Source of the DNA: Sedimentisphaerales bacterium | Lineage (GTDB): Bacteria; Planctomycetota; Phycisphaerae; Sedimentisphaerales; Anaerobacaceae | Reading direction: 5' to 3' | NCBI GenBank assembly: GCA_016931715.1 | Contig: JAFGEF010000163.1 | Coordinates: 1-41,989, forward strand | Length of the DNA: 41,989 nucleotides | Position numbers and translations under genes: made by a program | The notes under the pieces: model-generated | The model's input: only the letters and a program-made list of their open reading frames with translations | Databases searched by the model: none | Told to the model about the DNA's origin: nothing | Part shown: piece by piece, positions 33,906-41,989 of the stretch | How the letters are laid out: the number at the start of each line of letters is the position of its first letter | How positions within the stretch are numbered: the stretch's first letter is position 1

Positions 33906-35129
33906 ATGCCAGTATTTGAATATACGAAATTGAGTAACAACGGGGGCAGAGACCGAGGCATTATAGATGCTCCAACACTGTCAGATGCCAGAAGAAAACT
34001 CCGCGCAGCAGGTGTTCATATAATAGAAATCGCAGGTGAACTGCCCAAGACGGATAAAAAATCAGAAGTGATGTCCGAAACAGTTGGTTTTCACAAAATA
34101 AGACAGCGTGACATCGCAACAGCCACATGGCAATTGGCAACTTTGCTTCACGCAGGAATACCGCTTGTGCACGCCCTTTCGGCTCTTGTTGAACAGTTGT
34201 CGAACCATCCGCTGGCAAAAGTTTTCAGACATACTCGTGACAAAGTCAATGAGGGTAAGTCACTGGCAAATGTCTTAGAGGAATATCCGGCGATATTCCC
34301 TGAAATTTATATCAGCATGGTCAGAGCCGGCGAAGCGACCGGGACACTGGAAAACGTTCTCTCGCGATTGGCGGAGATGTTCGAAAAACAAAATAATCTT
34401 AAAAACAAAGTAAAATCTGCTATGGTTTATCCTTTGTTTATGGCAATCGTCGGAGCGGCAGTTGTTGTGTTTCTCTTTACATTCATTATTCCCAGCATTA
34501 CGAAACTGTTTCTTGAAATGAACCGTGAGCTTCCATGGCCTACTGTAATGCTCATTAAAGCCAGCAGTTTTATACAGGACTATTTTTTGCTCATAACCAT
34601 TTTTTTCGGAATATTATTAACTGCTGCGGTACTCTTGCTCAGAACTCATGCAGGCCGAAATTTATGGGATCAATACATTTTAAAATGTCCTGTTTTTGGC
34701 AGTCTGATTCTAAAAATCTCCATATCGCGTTTTTCCAGAACCCTTGCTGTACTGTTAGCCAGCGGGCTTTCAATTATAGATGCTCTTAACCTTAGCCAAA
34801 AAGTGGTTGGTAATACTGTAATATCAGGTATTATAGAAGATGCACAAAATGCCATAAGCCGGGGTCAGAGCATTGCTCAATCATTAAGTAAAAAAGGGAT
34901 ATTTCCCCCGATTGTAATTCACATGATTGCCGCAGGTGAGAAAAGCGGCAGTATTGAAGAAGGACTTGCTAATGTCGCAGATGCATTCGATAATGAGGTC
35001 GAGTCAGCAGTGAAGGCATTGACATCATTACTTGAACCAGTGATGATTATTTTATTGGGAGTTATTGTTGGATTTATTGTGCTTTCAATTCTGCTGCCGA
35101 TTTTCGATATTAATCAGGCAATTGCTTAG
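33906..35129 (+). CDS. gspF: T2SS platform protein GspF
   Basis: 407 residues, full length. Two repeated cytoplasmic GspF domains ('IATATWQLATLLHAGIPLVHALSALVEQ' and 'RFSRTLAVLLASGLSIIDALNLSQKVVGN') are each followed by 'MVRAGEATGTLENVL' or 'MIAAGEKSGSIEEGL'. There are three membrane helices (about 168-195, 217-240 and 375-400). It is the polytopic core of the assembly platform and contacts GspE and GspL. It starts 21 bp after gspE and ends 13 bp before gspG. Confidence 0.96.
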   Translation: MPVFEYTKLSNNGGRDRGIIDAPTLSDARRKLRAAGVHIIEIAGELPKTDKKSEVMSETVGFHKIRQRDIATATWQLATLLHAGIPLVHALSALVEQLSNHPLAKVFRHTRDKVNEGKSLANVLEEYPAIFPEIYISMVRAGEATGTLENVLSRLAEMFEKQNNLKNKVKSAMVYPLFMAIVGAAVVVFLFTFIIPSITKLFLEMNRELPWPTVMLIKASSFIQDYFLLITIFFGILLTAAVLLLRTHAGRNLWDQYILKCPVFGSLILKISISRFSRTLAVLLASGLSIIDALNLSQKVVGNTVISGIIEDAQNAISRGQSIAQSLSKKGIFPPIVIHMIAAGEKSGSIEEGLANVADAFDNEVESAVKALTSLLEPVMIILLGVIVGFIVLSILLPIFDINQAIA

Positions 35130-35142
35130 AAGGAATATAATT

Positions 35143-35598
35143 ATGAAAGAATCAAGACATTCAAAATACCAGTATCAGTTATCAGGTTTTACATTGATAG
35201 AGTTGATGGTTGTTATTGTTATACTTGGAATTCTTGCGACTATAATTATGCCAAAGTTTCTTGACAGGCCGGAACAAGCTAGACGCATGAAAGCGAAAGT
35301 TGAAATAAGAAATATTCAATCTGCCCTGGCTCTTTTCAAGAATGATACAACCAGCTTCCCAACGACATCTCAGGGCCTGGAAGCGCTGATAAGTGATCCC
35401 GGCGTGAAAGGCTGGAAAAAAGGAGGTTATTTGGAAGGAAATAAGATTCCCGTCGATCCATGGGGTAATCCTTATATTTATCTTTGTCCGGGTTTGCATG
35501 GTAATGACTATGATTTGGAATCATACGGCAAGGATGGAGAAGATGGGGGTTCGGAAAATGATGCCGACATTGAAAGCTGGAACCTTGACTTAGAGTGA
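35143..35598 (+). CDS. gspG: Major pseudopilin GspG
   Basis: 151 residues from the ATG at 35143, which has AGAAGGAA upstream; a longer frame starting inside gspF is not credible. Prepilin leader with cleavage site G|FTLIELMVVIVILGIL (after about residue 16), then the family body 'FPTTSQGLEALI' and the calcium-loop C-terminus 'DPWGNPYIY', 'YDLESYGKDGEDGG'. It is the main subunit of the T2SS pseudopilus and is processed by a GspO peptidase not found in this window. Confidence 0.97.
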   Translation: MKESRHSKYQYQLSGFTLIELMVVIVILGILATIIMPKFLDRPEQARRMKAKVEIRNIQSALALFKNDTTSFPTTSQGLEALISDPGVKGWKKGGYLEGNKIPVDPWGNPYIYLCPGLHGNDYDLESYGKDGEDGGSENDADIESWNLDLE

Positions 35599-35604
35599 TT
35601 TCTT

Positions 35605-36105
35605 ATGCAAAGGCATATAAAGGCTTTTACTCTGATTGAATTAACAATTGTTTTGCTAATTATTGCTGTATCTATAACAGTTGTTATTCCAAGGTTTACA
35701 TCAAGTTCTGATCCCCGGGCTTTGCTTTTATCAAATATAAAAAGAATTGCCAGTATTACAGAGTATGCTTATCAACAGGCGGCCTGCACGGGTTTAACTC
35801 ATTTTCTAAATATAGACTGTGAAAAGGGAACATATTGGATTACCAACCAGGGACTGAAGGAGCGGGACAGACAAGCGATTGACAGATTGAAGCTGAAAGG
35901 CCGGCTTCCCGATGGAGTTAAGTTTGAACAGGTAAAAATGCAGGATATTATTGTATATGATATTGCAGCCATAAGATTGAATCCCCAGGGATGGGCAGAT
36001 CCGGCGGAAATAATAATGACATGCTCGACTGGTGAAGTTATGAGTATCGTTATTGATGAATTTTCCGGACAAATTCAAACTTGCAGGATTGGAGGTTTGA
36101 ATTAA
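35605..36105 (+). CDS. gspH: Minor pseudopilin GspH
   Basis: 166 residues. A short leader ends in Ala rather than Gly before 'FTLIELTIVLLIIAV' (7-residue leader). The body is a beta-rich GspH-type domain with low similarity to better-known members; the assignment relies partly on position between gspG and gspI. It starts 6 bp after gspG. Confidence 0.85.
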   Translation: MQRHIKAFTLIELTIVLLIIAVSITVVIPRFTSSSDPRALLLSNIKRIASITEYAYQQAACTGLTHFLNIDCEKGTYWITNQGLKERDRQAIDRLKLKGRLPDGVKFEQVKMQDIIVYDIAAIRLNPQGWADPAEIIMTCSTGEVMSIVIDEFSGQIQTCRIGGLN

Positions 36106-36107
36106 AA

Positions 36108-36560
36108 GTGATATCACACCAGGCAAAACGTGTTGAACTAAAAGGTTTTACTTTACTTGAGGTGCTTATTGCATTGTCTGTCACGGCAATAAGTCTGGTA
36201 CCGCTTTTACATCTATTGGTTACAAGTATCTCTGCTATGGATTCGGCAAGTTTGTTGTCTCGTGCGAGTCTTATAGGAAATGCAAAATTAGCGGAAGTAA
36301 TCAGCAGAGGTTACCCTGAACCAGGTACTGAAAGCGGCATAATCGACAATAAAGATAATAATGTCTCATTTAAATGGCAGGTTGATATTACAGACACTCA
36401 GGCTGATGAGTTTAAAGAGCTTAAACTAAATGGATTGAGAAAAGTCAGCGTGACAGTTCAATGGGACGAAGGACGGCGTCTAAAAGAAATTCATATGTCA
36501 ACATATATTTCCAAAGAACAGGATATCAAGGAAACTGTTTTGAAGAATAATAACAGTTAG
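36108..36560 (+). CDS. gspI: Minor pseudopilin GspI
   Basis: 150 residues if started at the GTG at 36108, with GGAGG about 12 bases upstream inside the end of gspH; a TTG at 36081 is the alternative. Prepilin leader with cleavage site G|FTLLEVLIALSVTAIS and the GspI pattern 'SLIGNAKLAEVISRGYPEPG' followed by a beta-sheet region ending 'VTVQWDEG', as in the GspI family. It nucleates the pseudopilus tip with GspJ and GspK. Confidence 0.9.
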   Translation: MISHQAKRVELKGFTLLEVLIALSVTAISLVPLLHLLVTSISAMDSASLLSRASLIGNAKLAEVISRGYPEPGTESGIIDNKDNNVSFKWQVDITDTQADEFKELKLNGLRKVSVTVQWDEGRRLKEIHMSTYISKEQDIKETVLKNNNS

Positions 36561-36580
36561 AAATAATAAATCTGTACAAA

Positions 36581-37321
36581 ATGAAATATTATAACAAAAA
36601 AACACGATATGCCTTCACGCTCATGGAGATGCTTATTGCATTGAGTATTGTTATTCTCATTTTCGCAGCGATTTACGGCAGTTATAGAGCGACAACAGCA
36701 TCAATATCGCATTGCGAACCAAGAAGCATTATTGAACAGCAGGCAAGACTCTTTTTGCAAAGAATCACGAGCGAGCTTCGCTGCTGCTACGCCGGAAATT
36801 TAACTCCTTCCAAAAATAGTAAATTCCAAAATAGTATAAAAATGGAATCAGTACAGGAAAAGGCTACAAAGGAAGATTTTCCGTTATTTACCGGCAAGAC
36901 GGTCTTTTCTGGTAAAACGTTTCTAAAATTTGCAACTTCCTCATTTGCCTCAAATCCAAACAGCAATATGGGCGGACTTGCAATAATAAGCTATAAGCTG
37001 GACGAATCAGGAAATGTATTATTGCGAAATGTCCGTAGATATATTGAAGGATTTTCGAACGAAAATAAAAATGATCGATGGTTTCCAGTTTTATCAAATG
37101 TGAAAAGTATCTCTTTCGAGTATTTTGCAGATGAGAAATGGATAAAAGAATGGGAATCTAAAAATTCGAATATTTTGCCCCAGGCCGTAAGAATTACGCT
37201 CGTTATGGAAACAGGGCAAACCGGCCCGCTTTCGTTTGTATCTTCTGCTTTTATAATGTGCAGCAGGTCTCTGAATTCCGATACGCCTGTTAAAACAATT
37301 GCACATGTAACCGATTTGTAA
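36581..37321 (+). CDS. gspJ: Minor pseudopilin GspJ
   Basis: 246 residues. The leader ends in Ala before 'FTLMEMLIALSIVILIFAAIYGSYR' and is followed by a large beta domain with 'VKSISFEYFADEKWIKEWESKNSNILPQAVRITLVM', characteristic of GspJ. It forms part of the tip complex. Starts 20 bp after gspI. Confidence 0.9.
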   Translation: MKYYNKKTRYAFTLMEMLIALSIVILIFAAIYGSYRATTASISHCEPRSIIEQQARLFLQRITSELRCCYAGNLTPSKNSKFQNSIKMESVQEKATKEDFPLFTGKTVFSGKTFLKFATSSFASNPNSNMGGLAIISYKLDESGNVLLRNVRRYIEGFSNENKNDRWFPVLSNVKSISFEYFADEKWIKEWESKNSNILPQAVRITLVMETGQTGPLSFVSSAFIMCSRSLNSDTPVKTIAHVTDL

Positions 37322-37335
37322 CAGGAAAAAAGATT

Positions 37336-38376
37336 GTGATTTCCAAAAAGAAAAGAACAAAAATAAAAACTAAATCCGGTTTTGCTTTGATTGCTGTTTT
37401 GCTATTCATAGCTGTTTTGTCTGCTTTTATACTTGAGTTCAATTACAAATCACGGATGAAGCTTCATCTTGTCGAGAATTTTCATCTTGCTTCTCAAGCT
37501 CTTAATAATGCAGACGCGGGAATAGCCGCTGCAATAGCAATGCTGAGACAAAATGAAAATATATTTGCTGATGAAAATTCACAATCCTTTTTATCGGGTA
37601 TGGATAATATTCCAATTGAAGATGGTTTCTGCTCAATTTCAATTGCTGCAGAAAGCGGCAAATTTAATATTAATACTCTTTGTACGAACAGCGGCCAGCC
37701 AAATCGTGATAAAGTGAATCAAATGCTAAGACTAATTGACTTATTAAATAACCAGCACGAAGATACTTCTCCCGTCAGTTACAGTCTTATTCCCGCCATA
37801 ATCGACTGGACAGACTACGATGATGATGTCACAATTTTGCCTTTTGTGAAAGGTGAAAATAGAGGCGCTGAGAATGATTACTACCAGAAACTTGAAGAAA
37901 AGTATCCATGCAAAAATGCGCCTTTTGATTTGTTGAGTGAATTAATGTTAGTAAAAGGCATGACGACTGAAATATTTCACGGGAGAATAGAACAGGAAGA
38001 AGCCCGGATTAAACCTGTCCTGGGAATCAATCAGTATCTAACTGTTTATGGCGATGGCAAAATCAATATTAACGAAGCTTCGCCTATTGTCATACAGAGT
38101 CTTTCGGACAATATAAGCTTTATATTAGCGCAAAACATTGTTGAACAACGAAAAATTAGCCGATATTCAAGTATTGAGCAATTAAAACAAGTGCCCGGAA
38201 TGACAACCGAAATATTTGAGAATATTCGTGAAATGATTACGATAAAAACGAATGACAGGTATTATATCGTTACAGTAACTGGTGTCGTTAAAGAATTTGA
38301 GCGAAATGTACAGGTTGTGCTCAGAAAAAAACAATCGACTTCGCAAATTGAGATACTGATGCGCAGTGAAATATAA
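37336..38376 (+). CDS. gspK: Minor pseudopilin GspK
   Basis: 346 residues from the GTG at 37336. Leader with G|FALIAVLLFIAVLSAFILEF; the Glu at position +5 is absent, as is normal for GspK. The large globular part contains 'GKFNINTLC', 'IIDWTDYDDD', 'FDLLSELMLVKGMT' and 'YLTVYGDGKININEAS', matching the GspK helical inserts and helix-hairpin-helix part. It caps the pseudopilus. Followed by 244 bp that hold palindromic element copy 2 before gspL. Confidence 0.93.
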   Translation: MISKKKRTKIKTKSGFALIAVLLFIAVLSAFILEFNYKSRMKLHLVENFHLASQALNNADAGIAAAIAMLRQNENIFADENSQSFLSGMDNIPIEDGFCSISIAAESGKFNINTLCTNSGQPNRDKVNQMLRLIDLLNNQHEDTSPVSYSLIPAIIDWTDYDDDVTILPFVKGENRGAENDYYQKLEEKYPCKNAPFDLLSELMLVKGMTTEIFHGRIEQEEARIKPVLGINQYLTVYGDGKININEASPIVIQSLSDNISFILAQNIVEQRKISRYSSIEQLKQVPGMTTEIFENIREMITIKTNDRYYIVTVTGVVKEFERNVQVVLRKKQSTSQIEILMRSEI

Positions 38377-38414
38377 ATGAACGATAGTGTAAAAGTATAT
38401 TTTAGTATTAAGAG

Positions 38415-38590
38415 TTTTGCAAAAATGAGAAAAGGCATATATTATTTAAGAAAATCGCCTAACGATTTTCTTAAAATAATAAATTGCCATCTGTATAATT
38501 CTTTAATTAGTAATATTTTATGTTTAGAAAGAAAAAATGATAAAATAAATTTTTTCTTTCCAAAGTATGCCTTTTCTCATTTTTGCAAAA
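38415..38590. repeat. Palindromic structured element, copy 2 (inside the gsp operon)
   Basis: Perfect 25-bp inverted termini (38415-38439 and 38566-38590) enclose two hairpins. The first stem (38441-38457 / 38463-38480) has an AAGAAAATCG core and one bulged base. The second (38527-38538 / 38549-38560) has a GAAAGAAAAAAT core. The same modules occur in copy 1 in the reverse order, so this copy is inverted relative to it. The terminal arms match copy 1 at 18 of 25 positions, with every difference compensated on the partner arm. It ends 30 bp before the gspL start and carries no gene. Confidence 0.88.
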
Positions 38591-38620
38591 GTTCAGTTAG
38601 TATCTTTAAGGCAGTTTAGT

Positions 38621-40081
38621 GTGAAACGAGCAATCGGCATTGATATTAGTCGCAGCCAGGTTAGCCTGGTACAGTTATGCTGTACGCGCGGACGATATTT
38701 TCTGGAAAAAACATATATTCAGAATACATCAGGCAGCGTATCAGGAGAAAAAAAATCTCCCGAAGAAATTAAGTCAATAATTGATGATGCAATTGTAAAA
38801 GAAGGTTTCTGCACCAGGGTTCCTACTGTAATCTCAATACCTTATGGCAGAGTTTTTTTTCAAAATTACAAAACAGATTTGTCATCTAATAAAGATATCA
38901 AGCAGCTTTTAAAATTTGAATTGGAAGATGATTTCCCGATTGTTTATGACGACCTTGTCACTGATATTTACAGCAGCCGTGAATCGAATGCGCATAATAC
39001 AGAATTTCTTGTAGGCGCTGTAAGCCGTTCGAATCTTCAAAATTGGATAAAAAAAATCAGCGAAACGGGAATGAATTGTACGATAGTTACTGCGGAGGTC
39101 TGTGCACTTCATACAGTCGCAATGCTGAGTCAGAACCTCAGCCGCAGCAAGTCTTCGATAATCATATATGTTGACAACTGCAGAACTATCGTGGAAGTAT
39201 GTGAAAAGAACTTACCGATATATGTGCGGCATATTGATAACATTGAAAAATCCGAAATAGGTTCCACACTTAAACGGGAGATTGCACTTACTTTAAAAGC
39301 GATCTCTTATAACGATGAGATTTCTAAATCATCAAATATTATATTAAGCGGTTCTTACGAGATTATTAACAATTTATCCGGGGAATTATCAACAGAATTT
39401 AATACTGAGGTTATTATATCAGATCCATTTGCTAAAACAAATGTCTTATCACAACAGAAGGATGATGATAAACTAATTATAGCTCTGGGACTGGCATTGG
39501 CCGGCATGGGAAATAAAAACAATATGCTTAATTTTCTTGCTGTCGATAAAGCCAAAGCTGACCAGACAAAAAAAACGAAATATAATGCAATGGTATTCAC
39601 AGCTCTTCTTATTGTATTTGCAGCATTATTCCTTATGAATTTCTTTACTCGGCTTAAAACCTTAGAAAATGAAAATCATAGTCTTGAGCAGGAGATAAGA
39701 GAAGTTTTTGTACAAACTCTTCCTGATGAGAAAAGAATTGTAAATGAGCTTGCACAAATGAACGAAAAATATAACGCTCTGGAACAGGAGTATAATGTGA
39801 TAGCTTCTGAAATACTAAACAGAACCTCGACTCTTGAAATTCTCCGGAGCATCAGTGAAAATATTGATCCTGACCAGAATATCGAAATTTCCGGTATTTC
39901 AATGAATTCTGAAAAGGTTCAACTCAGCGGAACTTCGGCTGATTTCGAATCTATAGACAACGCAGTTGAAAAATTCAAAAATATTTCTGCGTTCAAAGCA
40001 ATAGATATAGGTAACGTAGATGTGGATCAGATAAATAACAAAGTGCGTTTTAACCTGTCGATTGAAATTGATGGAAACTAA
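38621..40081 (+). CDS. gspL: T2SS protein GspL (PilM-like plus membrane/periplasmic part)
   Basis: 486 residues from the GTG at 38621 (AAGG upstream; family start 'VKRAIGIDISRSQVSLVQL'). An ATG at 38567 lies in the palindromic arm and is rejected. The cytoplasmic actin-like fold (about 1-300) resembles PilM/GspL, followed by one membrane helix (about 325-347), a coiled coil (about 348-395) and a ferredoxin-like periplasmic domain with 'ENIDPDQNIEISGISMNSEKVQLSGTSADFESID'. It ties the GspE ATPase to the platform. Confidence 0.88.
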   Translation: MKRAIGIDISRSQVSLVQLCCTRGRYFLEKTYIQNTSGSVSGEKKSPEEIKSIIDDAIVKEGFCTRVPTVISIPYGRVFFQNYKTDLSSNKDIKQLLKFELEDDFPIVYDDLVTDIYSSRESNAHNTEFLVGAVSRSNLQNWIKKISETGMNCTIVTAEVCALHTVAMLSQNLSRSKSSIIIYVDNCRTIVEVCEKNLPIYVRHIDNIEKSEIGSTLKREIALTLKAISYNDEISKSSNIILSGSYEIINNLSGELSTEFNTEVIISDPFAKTNVLSQQKDDDKLIIALGLALAGMGNKNNMLNFLAVDKAKADQTKKTKYNAMVFTALLIVFAALFLMNFFTRLKTLENENHSLEQEIREVFVQTLPDEKRIVNELAQMNEKYNALEQEYNVIASEILNRTSTLEILRSISENIDPDQNIEISGISMNSEKVQLSGTSADFESIDNAVEKFKNISAFKAIDIGNVDVDQINNKVRFNLSIEIDGN

Positions 40082-40092
40082 TAAAAACTGAG

Positions 40093-40623
40093 ATGAGCTT
40101 AAAACAAAGAGAAAAACAGATTATCATCGGTGGAATTGCAGGTCTTGGATTGCTGCTGGCTTTTCAAGTATTTGTGAAACCTGAAATTAATCGTACAAAA
40201 ACACTCAAACGCGTTGTATCAGAAAAGCGTGAAATTCTTAACAATCTTCAAATTAAAAGCAAAGAGTATATTTCGCTTAAAAACCAGTTAGAGCAAATTC
40301 ATGCCAGGATACGAAACCAGCAAAAAGATAAAAAAATATTGTCTTCTATCGAGCAAATACAAAAAGACTGCGGATTAACAAGGAATGTGGTCAATATCAG
40401 CCCAACTACTTCTGCAATTAGCAATATATATGAAAAAACCAATGTTGAGGTCAAATACGCGGCGGTTACATTAGAACAAATAATCCAATTCCTGTTGAAA
40501 ATAGAATCTTCTGATTTGCTGATTGGCATTAGTTCTCTGGAAATAAAACGCGGATTGCAGAATCCTCTTTTGCTTGATGCCGCAATTCAGTTAGTTAACG
40601 TATCGAGTGTTAAACCTGATTAG
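40093..40623 (+). CDS. gspM: T2SS protein GspM (PilO-like)
   Basis: 176 residues. A short cytoplasmic start 'MSLKQREKQ', one membrane helix (about 10-28), a coiled coil (about 32-80) and a small ferredoxin-like periplasmic domain ('VEVKYAAVTLEQIIQFLLKIESSDLLIGISSLEI'). Sequence resemblance is to both GspM and PilO, which share this plan. It pairs with GspL. Last gene of the operon; gspN and gspO are not present here. Confidence 0.85.
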   Translation: MSLKQREKQIIIGGIAGLGLLLAFQVFVKPEINRTKTLKRVVSEKREILNNLQIKSKEYISLKNQLEQIHARIRNQQKDKKILSSIEQIQKDCGLTRNVVNISPTTSAISNIYEKTNVEVKYAAVTLEQIIQFLLKIESSDLLIGISSLEIKRGLQNPLLLDAAIQLVNVSSVKPD

Positions 40624-40744
40624 CACAGCAACATTATAAAAATATCATCTTCTGACAGATAAAACTTCATAAAAGCATTAAATCAAGTGTTTTCCAGCTT
40701 TTTCGGATAACGGATAAATTTATATGCCATAGTGGATATTTATA

Positions 40745-40772
40745 TTGACTAAAAGGTATTATTTGTTATATT
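40745..40772 (+). promoter_or_regulatory. Promoter candidate in the AT-rich gap after gspM
   Basis: TTGACT (40745-40750), 16-bp spacer, TATATT (40767-40772). It sits in a very AT-rich 662-bp gap (40624-41285) that otherwise holds no gene, only A/T palindromes such as AATACTTTT / AAAAGTATT (near 40864 and 40914) and a perfect AAAGGAGGT at about 41172-41180 with no start codon after it. A second TTGACA at 41118-41123 lacks a well-placed -10. Confidence 0.4.
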
Positions 40773-41285
40773 AATAATATTATATGATTATAAGGTATCT
40801 TATTATTACTTAAAATATTTGCGTTATTTAAGTAAACTTATATTCTTATTGTTAATTTTTATAAATACTTTTTTAATAAATCTATTGTGCTTAATAATAT
40901 TTAAGTTTGTTTGAAAAGTATTATTGAGGAGGCTGTGGATCTATAGAAAAAATATTCATATCGATTTTACACATTAAATTAAGAGTTTCCTGAAAAATCA
41001 ATTTATTCAAGTATTTGTCTTTAGTAACAACATTACTGCGATCATTTGAAAAACGCAGTCATTACAAAGCTCTTGTGGATTTTTTAAGTACGAGCTGGTT
41101 TTTGTATGTTATCAGTATTGACATTTAGTTTTTATTAAAATGTGTTTATAGTGAAATGAATTTATTGAAAGAAAGGAGGTATATTTAATTAACATTATCC
41201 TGGGCAGATAGGTGTTAATAATAAAAAAATGTATTATTATTTTCTTCAGGTTCAATATTATTAAATTGTTTATAGGAGGTTTATG

Positions 41286-41989
41286 ATGTGTAAATATTTT
41301 ACTTATTTAATCTTTCTCAGTTTATTGCCGGCTTTATGCGGCTCTAATACAGTTTCTGCAGTTGAAGAAATTTGGGGGGAAGCTGAAGCGGCTTCTTCTA
41401 TAACCACACCGCTTCAAATATTAGATGACACTGCCGCTTCAGGCGGACAGTACATTGCAAATCCAACAGTCGGCGGAGCCAGTAACACCAATCCCCCATC
41501 GACCGGTATAGCAACATATAATATAACGATTGAAGAGGGTGGAACCTATAAACTGTTTCTTCGTGTACTCTGCACAGTAAGTGGATCAAGCGATGACTCA
41601 TGCTATATCCGTATTCAGGGAGCTACCCCAAGTGCAACACCTGGAACCGGCGGCTGGACAAATTGTAACAATATCGATGGCACCATGGCGGCGGCAGATA
41701 CTCAGGTTTGGTTTTGGGCACAAGCTCGTCAATATGACAGCGAACCAGGCAATGTGATTACATTTGATATACCTGCAGGAAGTTATGTTTTAGAAATAGC
41801 TTACAGGGAAGATGGTTTGAAAATTGATGGCTTTGTAATTACAAACGATCCTGATGTTACTACTGCTGATTTACCCGATGAGATTCCATCTGAAGAGCCT
41901 TGTATCAGTAAGCTGGCTATCACCAATGGTGATTTCGAGACAGGCGGCGGAGTAAGTATAACTGACGTAAACGGCTGGTATGACAACAA
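41286..41989 (+). CDS. Secreted protein with carbohydrate-binding-like N-terminal domain (3'-truncated)
   Basis: The frame is open from ATG 41286 to the window edge (234 residues visible). AGGAGGT lies 5 bases upstream of this ATG; the ATG at 41283 is too close. Signal peptide (about 1-25, ending near 'GSNTVSA'), then 'WGEAEAASSITTPLQILDDTAASGGQYIANP', the usual opening of CBM6/35-type beta-sandwich domains, with 'GTYKLFLRVLC' and 'YREDGLKIDGFVITN' completing the fold (about 29-188). A second module starts at 'LAITNGDFETGGG'. Likely a secreted polysaccharide-active or surface protein and a candidate T2SS client. No catalytic part is visible before the edge. Confidence 0.8.
   Translation, partial: MCKYFTYLIFLSLLPALCGSNTVSAVEEIWGEAEAASSITTPLQILDDTAASGGQYIANPTVGGASNTNPPSTGIATYNITIEEGGTYKLFLRVLCTVSGSSDDSCYIRIQGATPSATPGTGGWTNCNNIDGTMAAADTQVWFWAQARQYDSEPGNVITFDIPAGSYVLEIAYREDGLKIDGFVITNDPDVTTADLPDEIPSEEPCISKLAITNGDFETGGGVSITDVNGWYDN

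Noticed and set aside
38397..38612. TTAGTAT on both sides of element copy 2 as a target-site duplication
   Set aside because: The two copies are at unequal distances from the arm ends (about 7 and 7-14 bases) and the flanks are not directly abutting; likely chance in AT-rich DNA.
38377..38619. 80-residue open frame between gspK and gspL
   Set aside because: It runs straight through both arms and hairpins of palindromic element copy 2; composition is that of the palindrome and there is no ribosome-binding site.
38567..38620. Upstream ATG as start of gspL
   Set aside because: This ATG is part of the 25-bp inverted repeat; the family N-terminus begins at the GTG at 38621.

Overview
The window looks like chromosome from an AT-rich planctomycete, most likely of the Phycisphaerae / Sedimentisphaerales type. 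This is inferred from gene content, not from a marker search: a PEP-CTERM protein, PQQ-type beta-propeller protein, a pair of membrane proteins with the 'H-x-x-x-G-x-N-V-L-F-x-D' ending common in planctomycete DUF1559-like proteins, tandem cadherin-like/Ig surface proteins, and a complete Gram-negative type II secretion (T2SS) operon. No tRNA, rRNA, CRISPR array or transposase gene was seen.

Left part (1-9.2 kb), mostly minus strand: a Lys/Pro-tailed membrane protein (edge), a HEAT-like protein and a PQQ propeller, then rplS-yraN-lepB, a glycine-zipper lipoprotein, two paralogous DUF1559-like membrane proteins and an Ig/cadherin-like exported protein. From 9.3 kb on the plus strand come ffh, an unrecognised small gene, rpsP and trmD. 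The widely conserved ffh-rpsP-(rimM)-trmD-rplS-lepB-yraN neighbourhood is therefore split into two blocks, with the rplS part inverted and rimM absent here.

Middle (12.5-25 kb): a PEP-CTERM protein with a well-formed promoter and terminator; a tightly packed plus-strand run of aldo/keto reductase, a eukaryote-like adenylosuccinate lyase (purB), a DUF262/DUF1524 (GmrSD-like) nuclease gene and pyrE; then two minus-strand export units, an RND permease plus adaptor and a NodI/NodJ-like ABC-2 transporter.

Right part (25.4-40.6 kb), plus strand: a 940-residue Calx-beta surface protein ending in a Gly-rich/Cys/membrane-helix/basic tail, a CPBP-type glutamic intramembrane protease, and directly after it (5 bp) gspC-D-E-F-G-H-I-J-K-L-M. 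The likely unit of function is export through the T2SS followed by C-terminal processing or anchoring of the large protein by the protease. Another secreted protein with a carbohydrate-binding look starts at 41286 and runs off the window.

The most unusual non-coding signal is a family of palindromic elements. Two full copies (2384-2573 and 38415-38590) each have perfect 25-bp inverted termini enclosing two further hairpins. They lie in opposite orientation, differ in sequence but keep pairing. A half copy (25283-25350) carries a compensated base-pair change. One copy sits inside the T2SS operon between gspK and gspL.
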